Shown piece by piece: positions 36,901 through 44,876 of a stretch of 64,000 bases of DNA. Source of the stretch: Bacillota bacterium. Lineage in GTDB: Bacteria > Bacillota > Bacilli > Paenibacillales > NBRC-103111. Both the position numbers and the translations under genes were made by a program. Below the pieces are notes generated by a model that saw nothing but the letters and a program-made list of their open reading frames with translations, had not been told where the DNA came from and searched no databases. Within the stretch, counting starts at the first letter, position 1; every line of letters starts with the position of its first letter. The stretch spans positions 62,001-126,000 of the forward strand of contig JAEWGW010000044.1 in assembly GCA_023388055.1 (NCBI GenBank), read 5' to 3'.

Positions 36901-37909
36901 GGTTTATCCCCACTTTATAAGTACACTGACCCGGAGTAATTTTACACGCATTTCGCCGGTGTATTGGATTTCAGGCGGAGTAGGCGGAATAACCAATTCA
37001 GGACTGCCTTCAAAAGAAGGGATGGACCCCTATGATGTGGATGGCACCTTTGTTAACCCTGTAACAGAGCGTAAACTGGTGCCTACCAACCGGGGAACAT
37101 TAACCTTGAAATTTGATGAGAACGTAGTAGACAGTGTGGCCAGTACTTTAGCTGTGTACTACTTGGGGGATTCTCCCTATGCAGAATGGCAGCGGGTCGG
37201 CGGTGCGGTTGATGCCAAAAGCAATACCATTACGGTTCCCTTTGATGACTTTGGTTATTACATGGTAGTTAAGCTTCGTGCCGGCTTTAAGGATATCACC
37301 AACCATCCATGGGCCCGTAATGTTCTGGAAGGGATGTATTCCAAAGGGCTGATGACAAATCTGCATTACCAAGACTTCGGTTCTTACGACTTTACGACCC
37401 GCGGCGAGTTTGCCACATTACTGGTTAAGGCGATGAGCATTCCGTTAATTTACGACGATACACCGACCTTTGTGGATGTTCCTGCCGGCTCTAATGCAAC
37501 TACATGGAGTTATGCCTATATTGAGACGGCAGCACGTACAGGGATCATTACGGGCTTTGATAACCAGCAATTTGGGCCAAGTCAACGCCTAACCCGTGAA
37601 CAGGCTGCCACCATGATTGCACGGGCAATGGAGTTAAAACTGCCTAAGAACGACGATAAGGTCAAAGCCAATTTGGCCAAGCAATTTACCGATGTGGACA
37701 AAATGTCTTATTACGCCCTCCCGGCCATTCAGGAGGTCTCTAAGCAAGGCATTATGCTTGGCATGGAGAATGCCGCTGTAGAGGGCCAGAAGAAGGCTAC
37801 GTACAGCTTTAGCCCGCTCACACAGTTGAAGCGTGATGAGGCGGCTCAAATTGCCGTACGGCTGCTGCAAAAGAATAAGTCCAATCTGTTCCCGGTCAAT
37901 TTAAATTAG
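33959..37909 (+). CDS. Large secreted SLH-domain surface protein
   Basis: A 1316-residue exported protein with a signal peptide (about 1-31, ending in HTAQA) and a long mid-part of beta-rich modules, poor in Cys and rich in Ser, Thr and Asn. The last 205 residues hold three SLH repeats (from AGFKDITNHPWARNVLEGMY, with TTRGEFATLL, LTREQAATMIARAM and LKRDEAAQIAVRLL). It should be bound to pyruvylated wall polymer. The start is decided by AAGGGAGG at 33943-33950: it is 8 bases from TTG 33959 but only 2 from ATG 33953 and downstream of ATG 33926. No enzyme motif is visible. Base composition is more AT-rich than upstream genes. It could be a second S-layer component or an adhesin. Confidence 0.85.
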   Translation: MNNALKRFLSSFLVLAFLLGFIPALPHTAQAADNFFIPDNSTISSSRVISLIPKTVGPGEVDYYLSTWIKQGKVFKSSSKYMNLEGVFQSLDPTTITAKVEQVIDSDTKWTVDPNRTSTLGATVSGLRFSLPNLELFPGYNRITLTGLNGSEVHSESFFVSYDDIPALVNMQISSAMSTPQNLNEGTKVVVTGNLATLQGVVQNTNTMKFKVANASTSNPEELVSYPQEDGQFYSPTLTLQPGENNITISIENGSNKLQIKRTVYFFSSSVPFLDYNMRIDNNPATSTGTYSFPYALNGKVPTVTESSNAYFQIKLLMPDRGQAAKDHVSVKLNFNSNTVTVNAVVKDEVPILNVAGTATAYRLVTIETLEPLDLAAAGTGYKSVTASVIYTSAPSGNDYTATLSGQFQYLPGEVSLSGVKLITDYTDASTETDMKKFNAVSLDGAQVNSDSFYVTVDSDKTFSEGEGTGDLNLSVRLMPYATDELGVQYIGYIDSSSVLHKETIAAGGSSSASIKKLYKISKLPFGTQQIRFILKHHGGADMNAYLTFSLNYVTENYIRLDNLYDGQVLTVDSAAPSPVKVSGQFLGFKEALYTTNGANAEFFINSSNVYTSEFMTINDVSNAFNKSVSITSSGTGNFHFGQNTILIRAEYKAGDETRIITKSITFYIIDNQVSTVERVEPTRATLNGNIRGGDAGLFETDYSQYFPKASGVFQSTMKSYDLMIKGLNASRIVVKKNGETLFSTDLGDVAADFGDGLKATGHGSKKLFYLRIENQTFTTPGTDTYVLELITNTGGVTTQTIQVSWSNTSFTVLSPKPTVGDRIVVNKNFVTVDIQADGAKAVLVDGKEATKVVSPSPADASSTIDHFIYEYVGLKPDKETVIKFQVQRASGVTNGTINVYYTSSVQVGSAYKQAMGSKFSMFNKGLTLEFPKNTILKKASPANKVEQFYQHNLRFGIASPEDGIVERQNDYGATVSPQGVVYPHFISTLTRSNFTRISPVYWISGGVGGITNSGLPSKEGMDPYDVDGTFVNPVTERKLVPTNRGTLTLKFDENVVDSVASTLAVYYLGDSPYAEWQRVGGAVDAKSNTITVPFDDFGYYMVVKLRAGFKDITNHPWARNVLEGMYSKGLMTNLHYQDFGSYDFTTRGEFATLLVKAMSIPLIYDDTPTFVDVPAGSNATTWSYAYIETAARTGIITGFDNQQFGPSQRLTREQAATMIARAMELKLPKNDDKVKANLAKQFTDVDKMSYYALPAIQEVSKQGIMLGMENAAVEGQKKATYSFSPLTQLKRDEAAQIAVRLLQKNKSNLFPVNLN

Positions 37910-37917
37910 TAACGAAG

Positions 37918-37964
37918 AAAGAAGCATCCTTTGGCCTTTTTGTGAGGCCCAAGGGTGCTTCTTT
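37918..37964 (+). terminator. Intrinsic terminator after the large SLH gene
   Basis: aaagaagcatcc (37918-37929) pairs with gggtgcttcttt (37953-37964), and inner ttggcc/ggcccaa pairs extend the stem. The stem ends in T and A, so it may work in both directions. Confidence 0.75.
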
Positions 37965-38437
37965 AGTTGGAAAATTATTAGTAATGACGGCGGTGTATAT
38001 TCACGATATACTTGGTTTCGTAGCCGGGTGATATAAAAAATGATATATCAATATGACACATCCGGTTGTGTTGGACTGAATGAAACAAATAAAAAGTTTT
38101 TTGTTTCATCCCGCAACTTTTTTAAAACCCCAGCGTTTAATACTGTGAAAATGATGATAATCAGTAATTAAGGGCTGAATCCCTGAGCCTTGGTTAATTT
38201 TCACAAATGACTTTACGATGACCGCCTGCCATTGTATAATGTTAAAGTGGCATTTGAAGTCTAAACTTTTTCTTCATAGTTTACTAGTTTCTGTGGCATC
38301 ACCTGCTGCAGACTTTACATTTGTTAAATGCGCTCAACTCTGGGAAGGGGGTGAAACAACGCATGAGGGAATCGAGCTTTCTTTTTAGCAAACAAAACTC
38401 TCAACAACCGAAATATCAAGGAGGAGAAAAAAAGGTT
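37965..38437 (+). promoter_or_regulatory. Upstream region and long leader of the S-layer gene
   Basis: No gene is seen in these 473 bases. They contain a perfect 10-bp inverted repeat (atgaaacaaa / tttgtttcat, 38080-38109), an AT-rich palindrome tgatatatca at 38041-38050, and a promoter at 38212-38240. The leader from that promoter is about 190 bases, with two possible upstream starts that lack signal-peptide features. Long leaders with stabilising structures are common for S-layer genes. AAGGAGG lies at 38418-38424. Confidence 0.6.
38212..38240 (+). promoter_or_regulatory. Sigma-A promoter of the S-layer gene
   Basis: TTTACG (38212-38217), 17 bases, TATAAT (38235-38240). The -35 matches four of six positions and the -10 is perfect. 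Confidence 0.55.
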
Positions 38438-41320
38438 ATGAAAAAAAGTTTGTCTCTGATCCTTGCGATTGCTATGGTGTTCTCGATGTTTGCATCCGTA
38501 GCCTTCGCAGCTGAAGCAACAACTACAACTACACCTAAAACCACCGAAGAAAAGTACGACGCCCTGAAGGCTCTGGGCATCTTCGAAGGCGACGAAACTG
38601 GCGCCAACCTGACTGGCGACATGACTCGCGCTCAACTGGCTAAGATCGTTACTAAGCTGTTGAAGGTTTCCGAAGACAAGGCTGCCAATACTTACACTGA
38701 TGTACCGGCTGACCACTGGGCTGCTGGCTTCATCGGTGCCGCTACTACCGCCAAGGCTTTTGACGGCGTAGCTCCTGGCAAGTTTGACCCGGAAGGCAAA
38801 GTATCCTTCCAACAACTGGCTACTGTACTGGTTCGTTTGACTGGTCTGGCTCAATCCACTGACGCTGTAACTGGCAAGGTTGATGAGTGGGCTAAGGGCT
38901 ATGTAGCCGCTGCTGTTAAGGAACTGGGCCTGTCCCAAGCTGACTACACTGTTAACGCTAACCGCGGCGTCTTCGTAGAACTGACTTTTGCAGCTCTGCC
39001 GAAGGTTGTAATCCCTGGTAAGGTTTCTGTTGTAGAAGCCAAGGCTACTGGCGTTAAGACTGTTGAAGTTAAGTTCAACAAGGCTGTTGACACTGCAGCT
39101 GCTAAATTGGCTCTGACCAGAGGCACTGCAGCTGTTGCTACAACTACAAAGTTCTCTGAAGATAAGACTTCTGCAACTCTGACTTTGGATAATGTCAAAA
39201 TTGCCGAAGCTACTTACACTGTTACTTTGAGCGGTTTGGCTGCTGATGCGGTTGGCACAACTACTGCCTCCTTCACTGCTGAAAACGAAAAGGTTACTAA
39301 GCTGAGCTTTGTAAACCCATCTGAAAAGATTGCACAAGCTACTAAGGTTTTGATCAAGGTTAAACCGGAAAACCAATATGGCGAAGTTGCAAGCCTGAGC
39401 GGTACTGACTACTCCGCTAACGTTAGCGGTGTAAGCACTCCTGTTAAGCGCAACTCCACCACTGGTTTGCTTGAAATCGAAGTAAACACTTCCGATACTA
39501 CGAAATATCCTACAGAAATTGGCGTCTTGCCGGTTACTGTAAACCTGAACTTGTCCTCTGTGTTTGTTCAAAAAACTTTCAAAATTGGTTATGCACAAGT
39601 TGTGAGCAAGGTTGAACTGGGTGAAGGAAAATATGCTACTGGTAAGGCTGCCCTTTCTAAAGAAGGCGACAAGGTAGAATACTCCGTAACTCGTTATGAC
39701 CAATACGGCGACGAAATCCTGGGCAACCTGCCTACAGGTATTCCGGAACCAGTAATTACTCCGACTGATATGAATATCCTTGATCGGAAGTTTGAAAATG
39801 CCGACAAGAAGCTTATTATCTCTGTTAAGTCCGGCAAAAAAGTAGAAAAGACTGTCGAACACACTGTAACTTATTATGAAGGTGGCGCATCTGCTACTGC
39901 TAAGCTTTCTTTGAAGGCTGGAGCAGTACCTGCTAAGCTTGAATTTGGAACCTTTACTGGTACTTTGTCTTCCAAGGAAGTTAAAGACAAGTATATTCCT
40001 ATTGTTGGTTATGATGCAGAAGGAAAACAACTGACTGCTGATGACATTGTTGATGCATCTGATTTGATTTCCATCACTGTTACTGGCGCAACCGTAGCAA
40101 AAAATGTAGCTCAACCTTCTATCGTTGCGGGTGGTACTATTGCTGCCGATCCTACTGTTACCGATAAAGGTATTGTTAGATACGGTGAGCATAAGGGTAA
40201 GCTGAAGATCGTGGAAGTTCAAGCTGGCGAGAATGGTATTGTATACTTCTTTATGTCCATCTATAACTCCAACATCCAAACTCAAGCTACAATGACCCTT
40301 AATGCGCAAAAGGCACGTATTGGTAACAATATCGTTGTGACTGGTAGCGACCTTGCTAAGAAAGCTTTGGCAACTGCTGTTCCGGAATTCAAGGTACTTG
40401 TTAAGGATCAATATGACGAAACTCTTGATGCAGCTGCAACTTATAGCGTAGAAGTTTCTGTAACTGGCGCTACTTATGCATCCGTTCAAGTTAACGGTGT
40501 TGCTGTTGTAGAAGGTACTCCGCTTGTAATTACTAACTTCAAAGATAATCTGAATGACAAGAAGATTATCCTTACTGCTAACACTCCTGGCAAGGCTGTT
40601 CTGAAGCTGATTCTGAAAAAGGGTACAGCTGAAGTAGAAAGCCTTGAAAGAACGTTGGAAGTTATTGAATCTAAGGATCTGACTTACGCTGCTAAGACTA
40701 TCTCCGATATCTATGGCGTGAACTCGTCCGATGCTTCTAAAAAAGCTCCGTATAACGTGGTTACAAGCAAGTTTGCAAAAGCAGCTGATGTAACGGTAAC
40801 TGACAAAGCTGGCGACAGCGTTTCTGTTAAGGATGTAAAGAAGAAGTTCTTGTCTGCAAATTCCTCTGATCCTAGCACAGTTACAGCCGAGGTTTATGGC
40901 GGCGAAGCTAAGATTCTTGGTTTGAAGACGGGTACTGCTACTGTAACTGCAATCATTGAAAAAGCTAACGGTGAAACACAAGAACTGACTTACACCGTTA
41001 ACGTTAAGTCTGATCTGCCTACAGTTGCAACTTTGACTGCAAAGGCCAGCAAACAATACACTAATGGTGCTGATCTTGCAACCTTGATTGAAGCTAAGGT
41101 TGTTGACAACTATGGTGTAGAGTACAAGGAAACTGCAATTGCTGATTACAAGACCTTCCTTGGTGTTCAGTATGTAATCTCTGACGTTAAGGGCGATACT
41201 GGCTCTTCCGCTAAGATTGATGCTGATGGTAAGCTTGTTATTACAGGCGATGTGTATGAATTTGTAGTTAAGACTATCTCTGCAAATGGTAAGGTTGCTA
41301 CAACTGTACTGACTAAGTAA
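38438..41320 (+). CDS. Probable major S-layer protein
   Basis: A 960-residue exported protein with a classical signal peptide (1-24, ending in VAFA). Three N-terminal SLH repeats follow (about 36-76, 86-135, 148-187), including GDMTRAQLAKIVTKLL and YTDVPADHWAAGFIGAA. The rest, from about 195, is a series of Ig-like beta domains, starting with a VKTVEVKFNKAVDTAAAKL module of the SbsA-Ig type. Lys, Ala, Thr and Val dominate and no cysteine was seen. Codon choice is extremely biased: for about 870 codons TTA, CTA and TCA are absent, leaving the antisense frame open. This fits one of the most highly expressed genes of the cell. The start ATG 38438 is set by the signal peptide. A strong terminator follows. 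Confidence 0.9.
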   Translation: MKKSLSLILAIAMVFSMFASVAFAAEATTTTTPKTTEEKYDALKALGIFEGDETGANLTGDMTRAQLAKIVTKLLKVSEDKAANTYTDVPADHWAAGFIGAATTAKAFDGVAPGKFDPEGKVSFQQLATVLVRLTGLAQSTDAVTGKVDEWAKGYVAAAVKELGLSQADYTVNANRGVFVELTFAALPKVVIPGKVSVVEAKATGVKTVEVKFNKAVDTAAAKLALTRGTAAVATTTKFSEDKTSATLTLDNVKIAEATYTVTLSGLAADAVGTTTASFTAENEKVTKLSFVNPSEKIAQATKVLIKVKPENQYGEVASLSGTDYSANVSGVSTPVKRNSTTGLLEIEVNTSDTTKYPTEIGVLPVTVNLNLSSVFVQKTFKIGYAQVVSKVELGEGKYATGKAALSKEGDKVEYSVTRYDQYGDEILGNLPTGIPEPVITPTDMNILDRKFENADKKLIISVKSGKKVEKTVEHTVTYYEGGASATAKLSLKAGAVPAKLEFGTFTGTLSSKEVKDKYIPIVGYDAEGKQLTADDIVDASDLISITVTGATVAKNVAQPSIVAGGTIAADPTVTDKGIVRYGEHKGKLKIVEVQAGENGIVYFFMSIYNSNIQTQATMTLNAQKARIGNNIVVTGSDLAKKALATAVPEFKVLVKDQYDETLDAAATYSVEVSVTGATYASVQVNGVAVVEGTPLVITNFKDNLNDKKIILTANTPGKAVLKLILKKGTAEVESLERTLEVIESKDLTYAAKTISDIYGVNSSDASKKAPYNVVTSKFAKAADVTVTDKAGDSVSVKDVKKKFLSANSSDPSTVTAEVYGGEAKILGLKTGTATVTAIIEKANGETQELTYTVNVKSDLPTVATLTAKASKQYTNGADLATLIEAKVVDNYGVEYKETAIADYKTFLGVQYVISDVKGDTGSSAKIDADGKLVITGDVYEFVVKTISANGKVATTVLTK

Positions 41321-41337
41321 TAATAAGCTCTCTTAAA

Positions 41338-41367
41338 AAGAAGATCCTTCGGGATCTTCTTTTTTTG
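41338..41367 (+). terminator. Intrinsic terminator after the S-layer gene
   Basis: aagaagatcc and ggatcttctt (41338-41347, 41352-41361) form a perfect stem with a ttcg tetraloop, and T continues to 41367. Confidence 0.93.
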
Positions 41368-41441
41368 CTTTTGTGCAACTATTCCGCTCCTTGTAGCGTC
41401 CAATAGGATATAATGGAAAACGAAAAGCCAGGAGGAGTAGA

Positions 41442-43601
41442 ATGAAACGGTTTACGAAAACAAAACGAATTAGTTCCCTTATGATTGCTTTAATGGTGGC
41501 GTCAGGACCAATGACCGCATCGTATATTTATGCTGATGGGGTTACCACGGCTGGAGGGATTGAACAGTCGGCTACGCAAGGGGATATTCCCCTAATCGAT
41601 ACTGTTAAGATGAATGCTACCCAATCCGTAGCCTTAAGCGATATTAGTATATACCCTGATGGTAAGAACAACCGGGTTACGTTTACCTTAACCTTTTTTA
41701 ACAATGGATATACGGATATGGAGTTTATTAATTACTGGGTCCGGCTTCAATCTACCGGGGGCCAGTCCTACAGTGTAAACTTGTTATCCAATGATAAAGA
41801 TAAAAATAAGGTTCCTGCACTTTCGACAGAAAGCTTTAGCTTTTATGCCAATATTGGAAAAGATGTTTCGTTAGCTGATCTACGGTTTAATCTAATCCAA
41901 TGGGATTTTAGTGTGGCTGGATATGAGCGTTCGTTGGGGACTCTTCAAATACCTGGTAATTTTGCGTTAGAAACGAAAGCAGGCCAGTCCAGAACCGTTT
42001 GGCTCAATCAGATCAAAACGGTTTCCAGAGCAGAAAATATGCGGGTCACCAAAAGGGAGAAGGCTAATCAAATAAGTCTGAAGTTCTTCTTGAAAAACAA
42101 TGATATTCAACCACTTGTATTACCGGAGTTGCAGTTTAAGCTGAAAACCTCAAATGGTTTATTATACCCTCTTAAAGCAACTGTTTTGACCAAAGATGCT
42201 CTTATTCAACCTCTCGAAGAAAAGGAAGGGGCACTCACTGGCACAGTTCCCTCTGAGGTTTCTTTGGATGGTGCTCAGTTAGTTATTACAAAATCGGAAG
42301 CAATAAATAACTCCACTGTGACTACTGCTTTGGCTTATTATGAGTTGCTTGAGAAAAAAGCAGAGCCTCAAAATGAAACCGCAGAGCAGCTGTTTATGAC
42401 GGATAAGGGTACATACGGAGCTGTCGTTAATCAGTTTTACCGGATTCCATGGGAGGATAAGGATATTGCTGTCATTGATGTCACAGTGACTAATCGCAGC
42501 AATGATTCTTTGTCTGTACCGGAACTGGCCAGTTATTTGATGATCGATGATTCTGTCAGAGTTGAGTCCCAGAATGTTAGAATGGATAAGATGATTGCTC
42601 TTAAGCCTGGCCAAAGCATGAATTTGCAGGTTATGGGGAAAATTCCGTACACATACGACATCGATCAATTAAAAGTAATTCTACAAGAAGTAAACAAAGA
42701 GGGAGAAAAGCTTTCATCGACGGATATTTCAGAACTTGCAGTGAATACTGCGAAAACGGATAGTCCCACTGTTGCTGTTGGAGACTCTTATACCACTAAT
42801 AGTAATTTGATGGATCAGGTTGCATATACAATAAACGATGTACAACGTTATTCTAGTGAAAACGAAAGTATTTACGTGACTCAGGTAGAAGTGAAGAACC
42901 TGGAGAAACGTCAATTAGCCTTGAGCAGTTTGGTAGGATATTTTAAGATGGCTGATGGCGTAACAGTTGCAGCAACGAATGTTACCAGTAAAGGGAAGGT
43001 TCCGCCTAATGGGAAGGCCAATCTTTATTTTTATACCGTGGTTCCGGAAGCTTATGAACTAGAAGGCAGTAGTCTTATAATGGGCAGAGCTGTTGCAGAA
43101 GGCAAGCTGGTAGAAGGAGAAGCAAAAGCAGATGCATATGTGAATGCAGTTACCTTTGGATTACCTTCTGTAACAAATGCATCCCAAAAAAATCTTAGTA
43201 AAATTAAGGTCGGATCTTACGCCTTAAGCATGAATAAATTAAAGACCACTATTGATTACAAGGAAGAACAGGTAAATTTTGCTTTTAACTATCAGTTAAC
43301 TAAGGACCTACTGCAAGCAACAGACCCGGCTACACATAGAGTTGAAATCGAACTAGTCGATCCAGCAGGTGGCATTAAAATGTCCAAGATGTATGATTTA
43401 GAAAAGGGAGGTACAGCCCTTTTGCTCGGTAATCAAAATACCAAGATCAGTGAAGTTCAGGACAACCTTTTGACAGATATTTATAAGCTCAGAAAGTATA
43501 CGATAAATGTCTATGATATAATGCAGGTAGAAGGCGGAGAAAATAACTTTAAGCGCCTTTTGGCAAGTCAAGAATTCAATTGGTACGAAGACTATGAATA
43601 A
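41442..43601 (+). CDS. Secreted repeat protein of unknown function
   Basis: A 719-residue protein with a signal peptide (about 1-31, basic start MKRFTKTKR, end SYIYA). I recognise no family. Four modules of about 110 residues (about 47-160, 174-290, 318-435, 447-570) share a pattern: a strand with V/I, then xxNxx, then a leucine/proline strand (LVLPELQFKL, LSVPELASYLMI, LALSSLVGYFKM), then LxPGxS/PPNGKAN and an IP/VP-Y turn. A fifth, different module closes the protein. The repeats look like Ig- or DUF4352-type beta-sandwiches. CAGGAGG precedes the start, and TATAAT at 41409-41414 is a possible -10 without a clear -35. It sits between the S-layer gene and another exported protein, so an envelope role is likely. 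Confidence 0.75.
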   Translation: MKRFTKTKRISSLMIALMVASGPMTASYIYADGVTTAGGIEQSATQGDIPLIDTVKMNATQSVALSDISIYPDGKNNRVTFTLTFFNNGYTDMEFINYWVRLQSTGGQSYSVNLLSNDKDKNKVPALSTESFSFYANIGKDVSLADLRFNLIQWDFSVAGYERSLGTLQIPGNFALETKAGQSRTVWLNQIKTVSRAENMRVTKREKANQISLKFFLKNNDIQPLVLPELQFKLKTSNGLLYPLKATVLTKDALIQPLEEKEGALTGTVPSEVSLDGAQLVITKSEAINNSTVTTALAYYELLEKKAEPQNETAEQLFMTDKGTYGAVVNQFYRIPWEDKDIAVIDVTVTNRSNDSLSVPELASYLMIDDSVRVESQNVRMDKMIALKPGQSMNLQVMGKIPYTYDIDQLKVILQEVNKEGEKLSSTDISELAVNTAKTDSPTVAVGDSYTTNSNLMDQVAYTINDVQRYSSENESIYVTQVEVKNLEKRQLALSSLVGYFKMADGVTVAATNVTSKGKVPPNGKANLYFYTVVPEAYELEGSSLIMGRAVAEGKLVEGEAKADAYVNAVTFGLPSVTNASQKNLSKIKVGSYALSMNKLKTTIDYKEEQVNFAFNYQLTKDLLQATDPATHRVEIELVDPAGGIKMSKMYDLEKGGTALLLGNQNTKISEVQDNLLTDIYKLRKYTINVYDIMQVEGGENNFKRLLASQEFNWYEDYE

Positions 43602-43635
43602 ATGAATTAAAAGCAGCTTGAAGGGAGTTACGGTA

Positions 43636-44187
43636 TTGCGCAAGCAAAAATGGATTATTGTGTTTATGGCCCTTTGTATAGGCGTATGGGTGGGCAGTGT
43701 GACGTTGGTGTCCAAAGCCGCCGATGGGGCTTCGGCTCCGACGGGAACGGTTAATGATCCGTTGATTACGAAGAGTTATCTGGATCAGCAGCTGGCTGAA
43801 TTAGTGGCCAAGGAACTTGGCAAACAAAACGGTGGGGCAGCAACGCCGACCCCTGCTCCTACTCCTCCCGCTTCTACGGGTGGTGCGGAAGCTGAGCTGA
43901 AGGTGGTCCAGCTGCAAAGCGGACAGACTTTGTTTGCGAAGGCTGGAACGGAAGTCATTGTCCGGACGGGGAAAACGGTTGCGGTCAGTACGGACGGGGA
44001 CGGTATCCCGGATGTAACCTCCGGCAAGGACCTGGCTGCAGGAACTGCGGTTGAGTTGAATCATCTGCTAATTTTCCCGCGGGATGGGCGTGGCATTAAA
44101 CCCGCAGCCAAAAGTGAAGCGGCGATTTATGTCATGGTTCGCGGCGGGTATTCCATTCAAAGTGCGGACGGAACGGTCTTGCAATAA
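43636..44187 (+). CDS. Exported protein of unknown function
   Basis: A 183-residue protein with an N-terminal signal or anchor segment (about 6-25, WIIVFMALCIGVWVGSVTLV). A short coiled stretch TVNDPLITKSYLDQQLAELV follows, then a Pro/Thr/Ala linker with PTPAPTPPAS. The C-terminal beta-rich domain has LKVVQLQSGQTLFAKAGTEV, IVRTGKTVAVSTDGDGIPDV and HLLIFPRDGRGI. Similar proteins occur in Firmicutes, but I cannot name a family. GAAGGGA at 43620-43626 favours TTG 43636 over TTG 43618. It is 34 bases after the secreted repeat protein and probably in one transcript with it. Confidence 0.75.
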   Translation: MRKQKWIIVFMALCIGVWVGSVTLVSKAADGASAPTGTVNDPLITKSYLDQQLAELVAKELGKQNGGAATPTPAPTPPASTGGAEAELKVVQLQSGQTLFAKAGTEVIVRTGKTVAVSTDGDGIPDVTSGKDLAAGTAVELNHLLIFPRDGRGIKPAAKSEAAIYVMVRGGYSIQSADGTVLQ

Positions 44188-44188
44188 A

Positions 44189-44287
44189 GAGCTGCGAGGA
44201 AATTAGTACCCGCTTTTGCCGACAAAATCTCCACGGTTTTGGGAGTTTTGTCGGCAAATTAGCGGTACCTTATTTCGTCGCAGTCTC
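44189..44287. repeat. Large imperfect inverted repeat (MITE-like hairpin)
   Basis: The left arm 44189-44232 and right arm 44242-44287 are nearly complementary over about 44 bases, with the core tttgccgacaaaa paired to ttttgtcggcaaa. The loop is only 9-10 bases. No T-run follows; a separate terminator lies at 44311-44350. It may be a dispersed palindromic element or a long RNA hairpin at the 3' end of the upstream message. Confidence 0.7.
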
Positions 44288-44310
44288 TAATCCGCATAAA
44301 CGGTGAAAAT

Positions 44311-44350
44311 CCTCCATCTGATCTTGATCAGATTGGGGGTCTTTCTTTTT
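44311..44350 (+). terminator. Intrinsic terminator
   Basis: cctccatctgat (44311-44322) pairs with atcagattggggg (about 44327-44339) with one bulge and a wobble pair, followed by TCTTTCTTTTT. Confidence 0.75.
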
Positions 44351-44474
44351 CTTGAATGACCTTTTGTCCCGAATAACTGTGAGCTTTTACCCGTGCTGGA
44401 AGCATCTTATCCGGTTGCTGATCCCTGAAGGAGCCATACTAGGGGTAGACCAAAAACCAAAGGAGATGACTCAC

Positions 44475-44759
44475 ATGGCGAAAAGCAGCAATAAAAAGGT
44501 GGTACCAGAGAGCAAAACCGTATTGGATATGATGAAATACGAAATTGCAGCCGAGTTAGGTTTACCTGTTGGCAAACAGGCGCTCCAGTCCTTTGCAGCA
44601 GACACCGAGTTTGCAACTGAATTAGGCGCTGTTCCCGCTGGTTCCATCAAGGAAGATTATTGGGGCCATATTGCATCCCGGGATACAGGTTATGTTGGTG
44701 GTAACATAACCAAACGGCTGATTCAAAAAGCCGAGGAAACCTTGTTTTCTTTAGACTAA
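44475..44759 (+). CDS. Alpha/beta-type small acid-soluble spore protein, divergent
   Basis: A 94-residue DNA-binding spore protein made in the forespore and degraded at germination. Both halves of the SASP family are visible: VLDMMKYEIAAELGLPVG (with the EIA germination-protease site) and GYVGGNITKRLIQKAEETLF. Between them lies an extra segment of roughly 20-25 residues containing DYWGHIASRD, which makes it longer than typical SASPs of 60-72 residues. AAAGGAGA precedes ATG 44475. CATACTA at 44435-44441 resembles a sigma-G -10, but the -35 (GGTTG) is poor. Confidence 0.85.
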   Translation: MAKSSNKKVVPESKTVLDMMKYEIAAELGLPVGKQALQSFAADTEFATELGAVPAGSIKEDYWGHIASRDTGYVGGNITKRLIQKAEETLFSLD

Positions 44760-44841
44760 CTCCACAAAATCGGCTACTGTATAATCTGCCCAATTGGACA
44801 AGCATGTATACGATATTTGATAGTTAATCCAAATGCTTGAA

Positions 44842-44870
44842 TTGACAGTCATTATTGAATCCAGTATATT
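44842..44870 (+). promoter_or_regulatory. Strong sigma-A promoter of metK
   Basis: Perfect TTGACA (44842-44847), 17 bases, TATATT (44865-44870). Transcription would start near 44877, about 220 bases before metK. Confidence 0.8.
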
Positions 44871-44876
44871 TAGAAA

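Noticed and set aside
38324..41056. 910-codon open frame on the minus strand opposite the S-layer gene
   Set aside because: It is in exact codon register with the sense gene and results from avoidance of TTA, CTA and TCA. The translation is Ser/Asn/Phe-rich nonsense without a ribosome site or domain.
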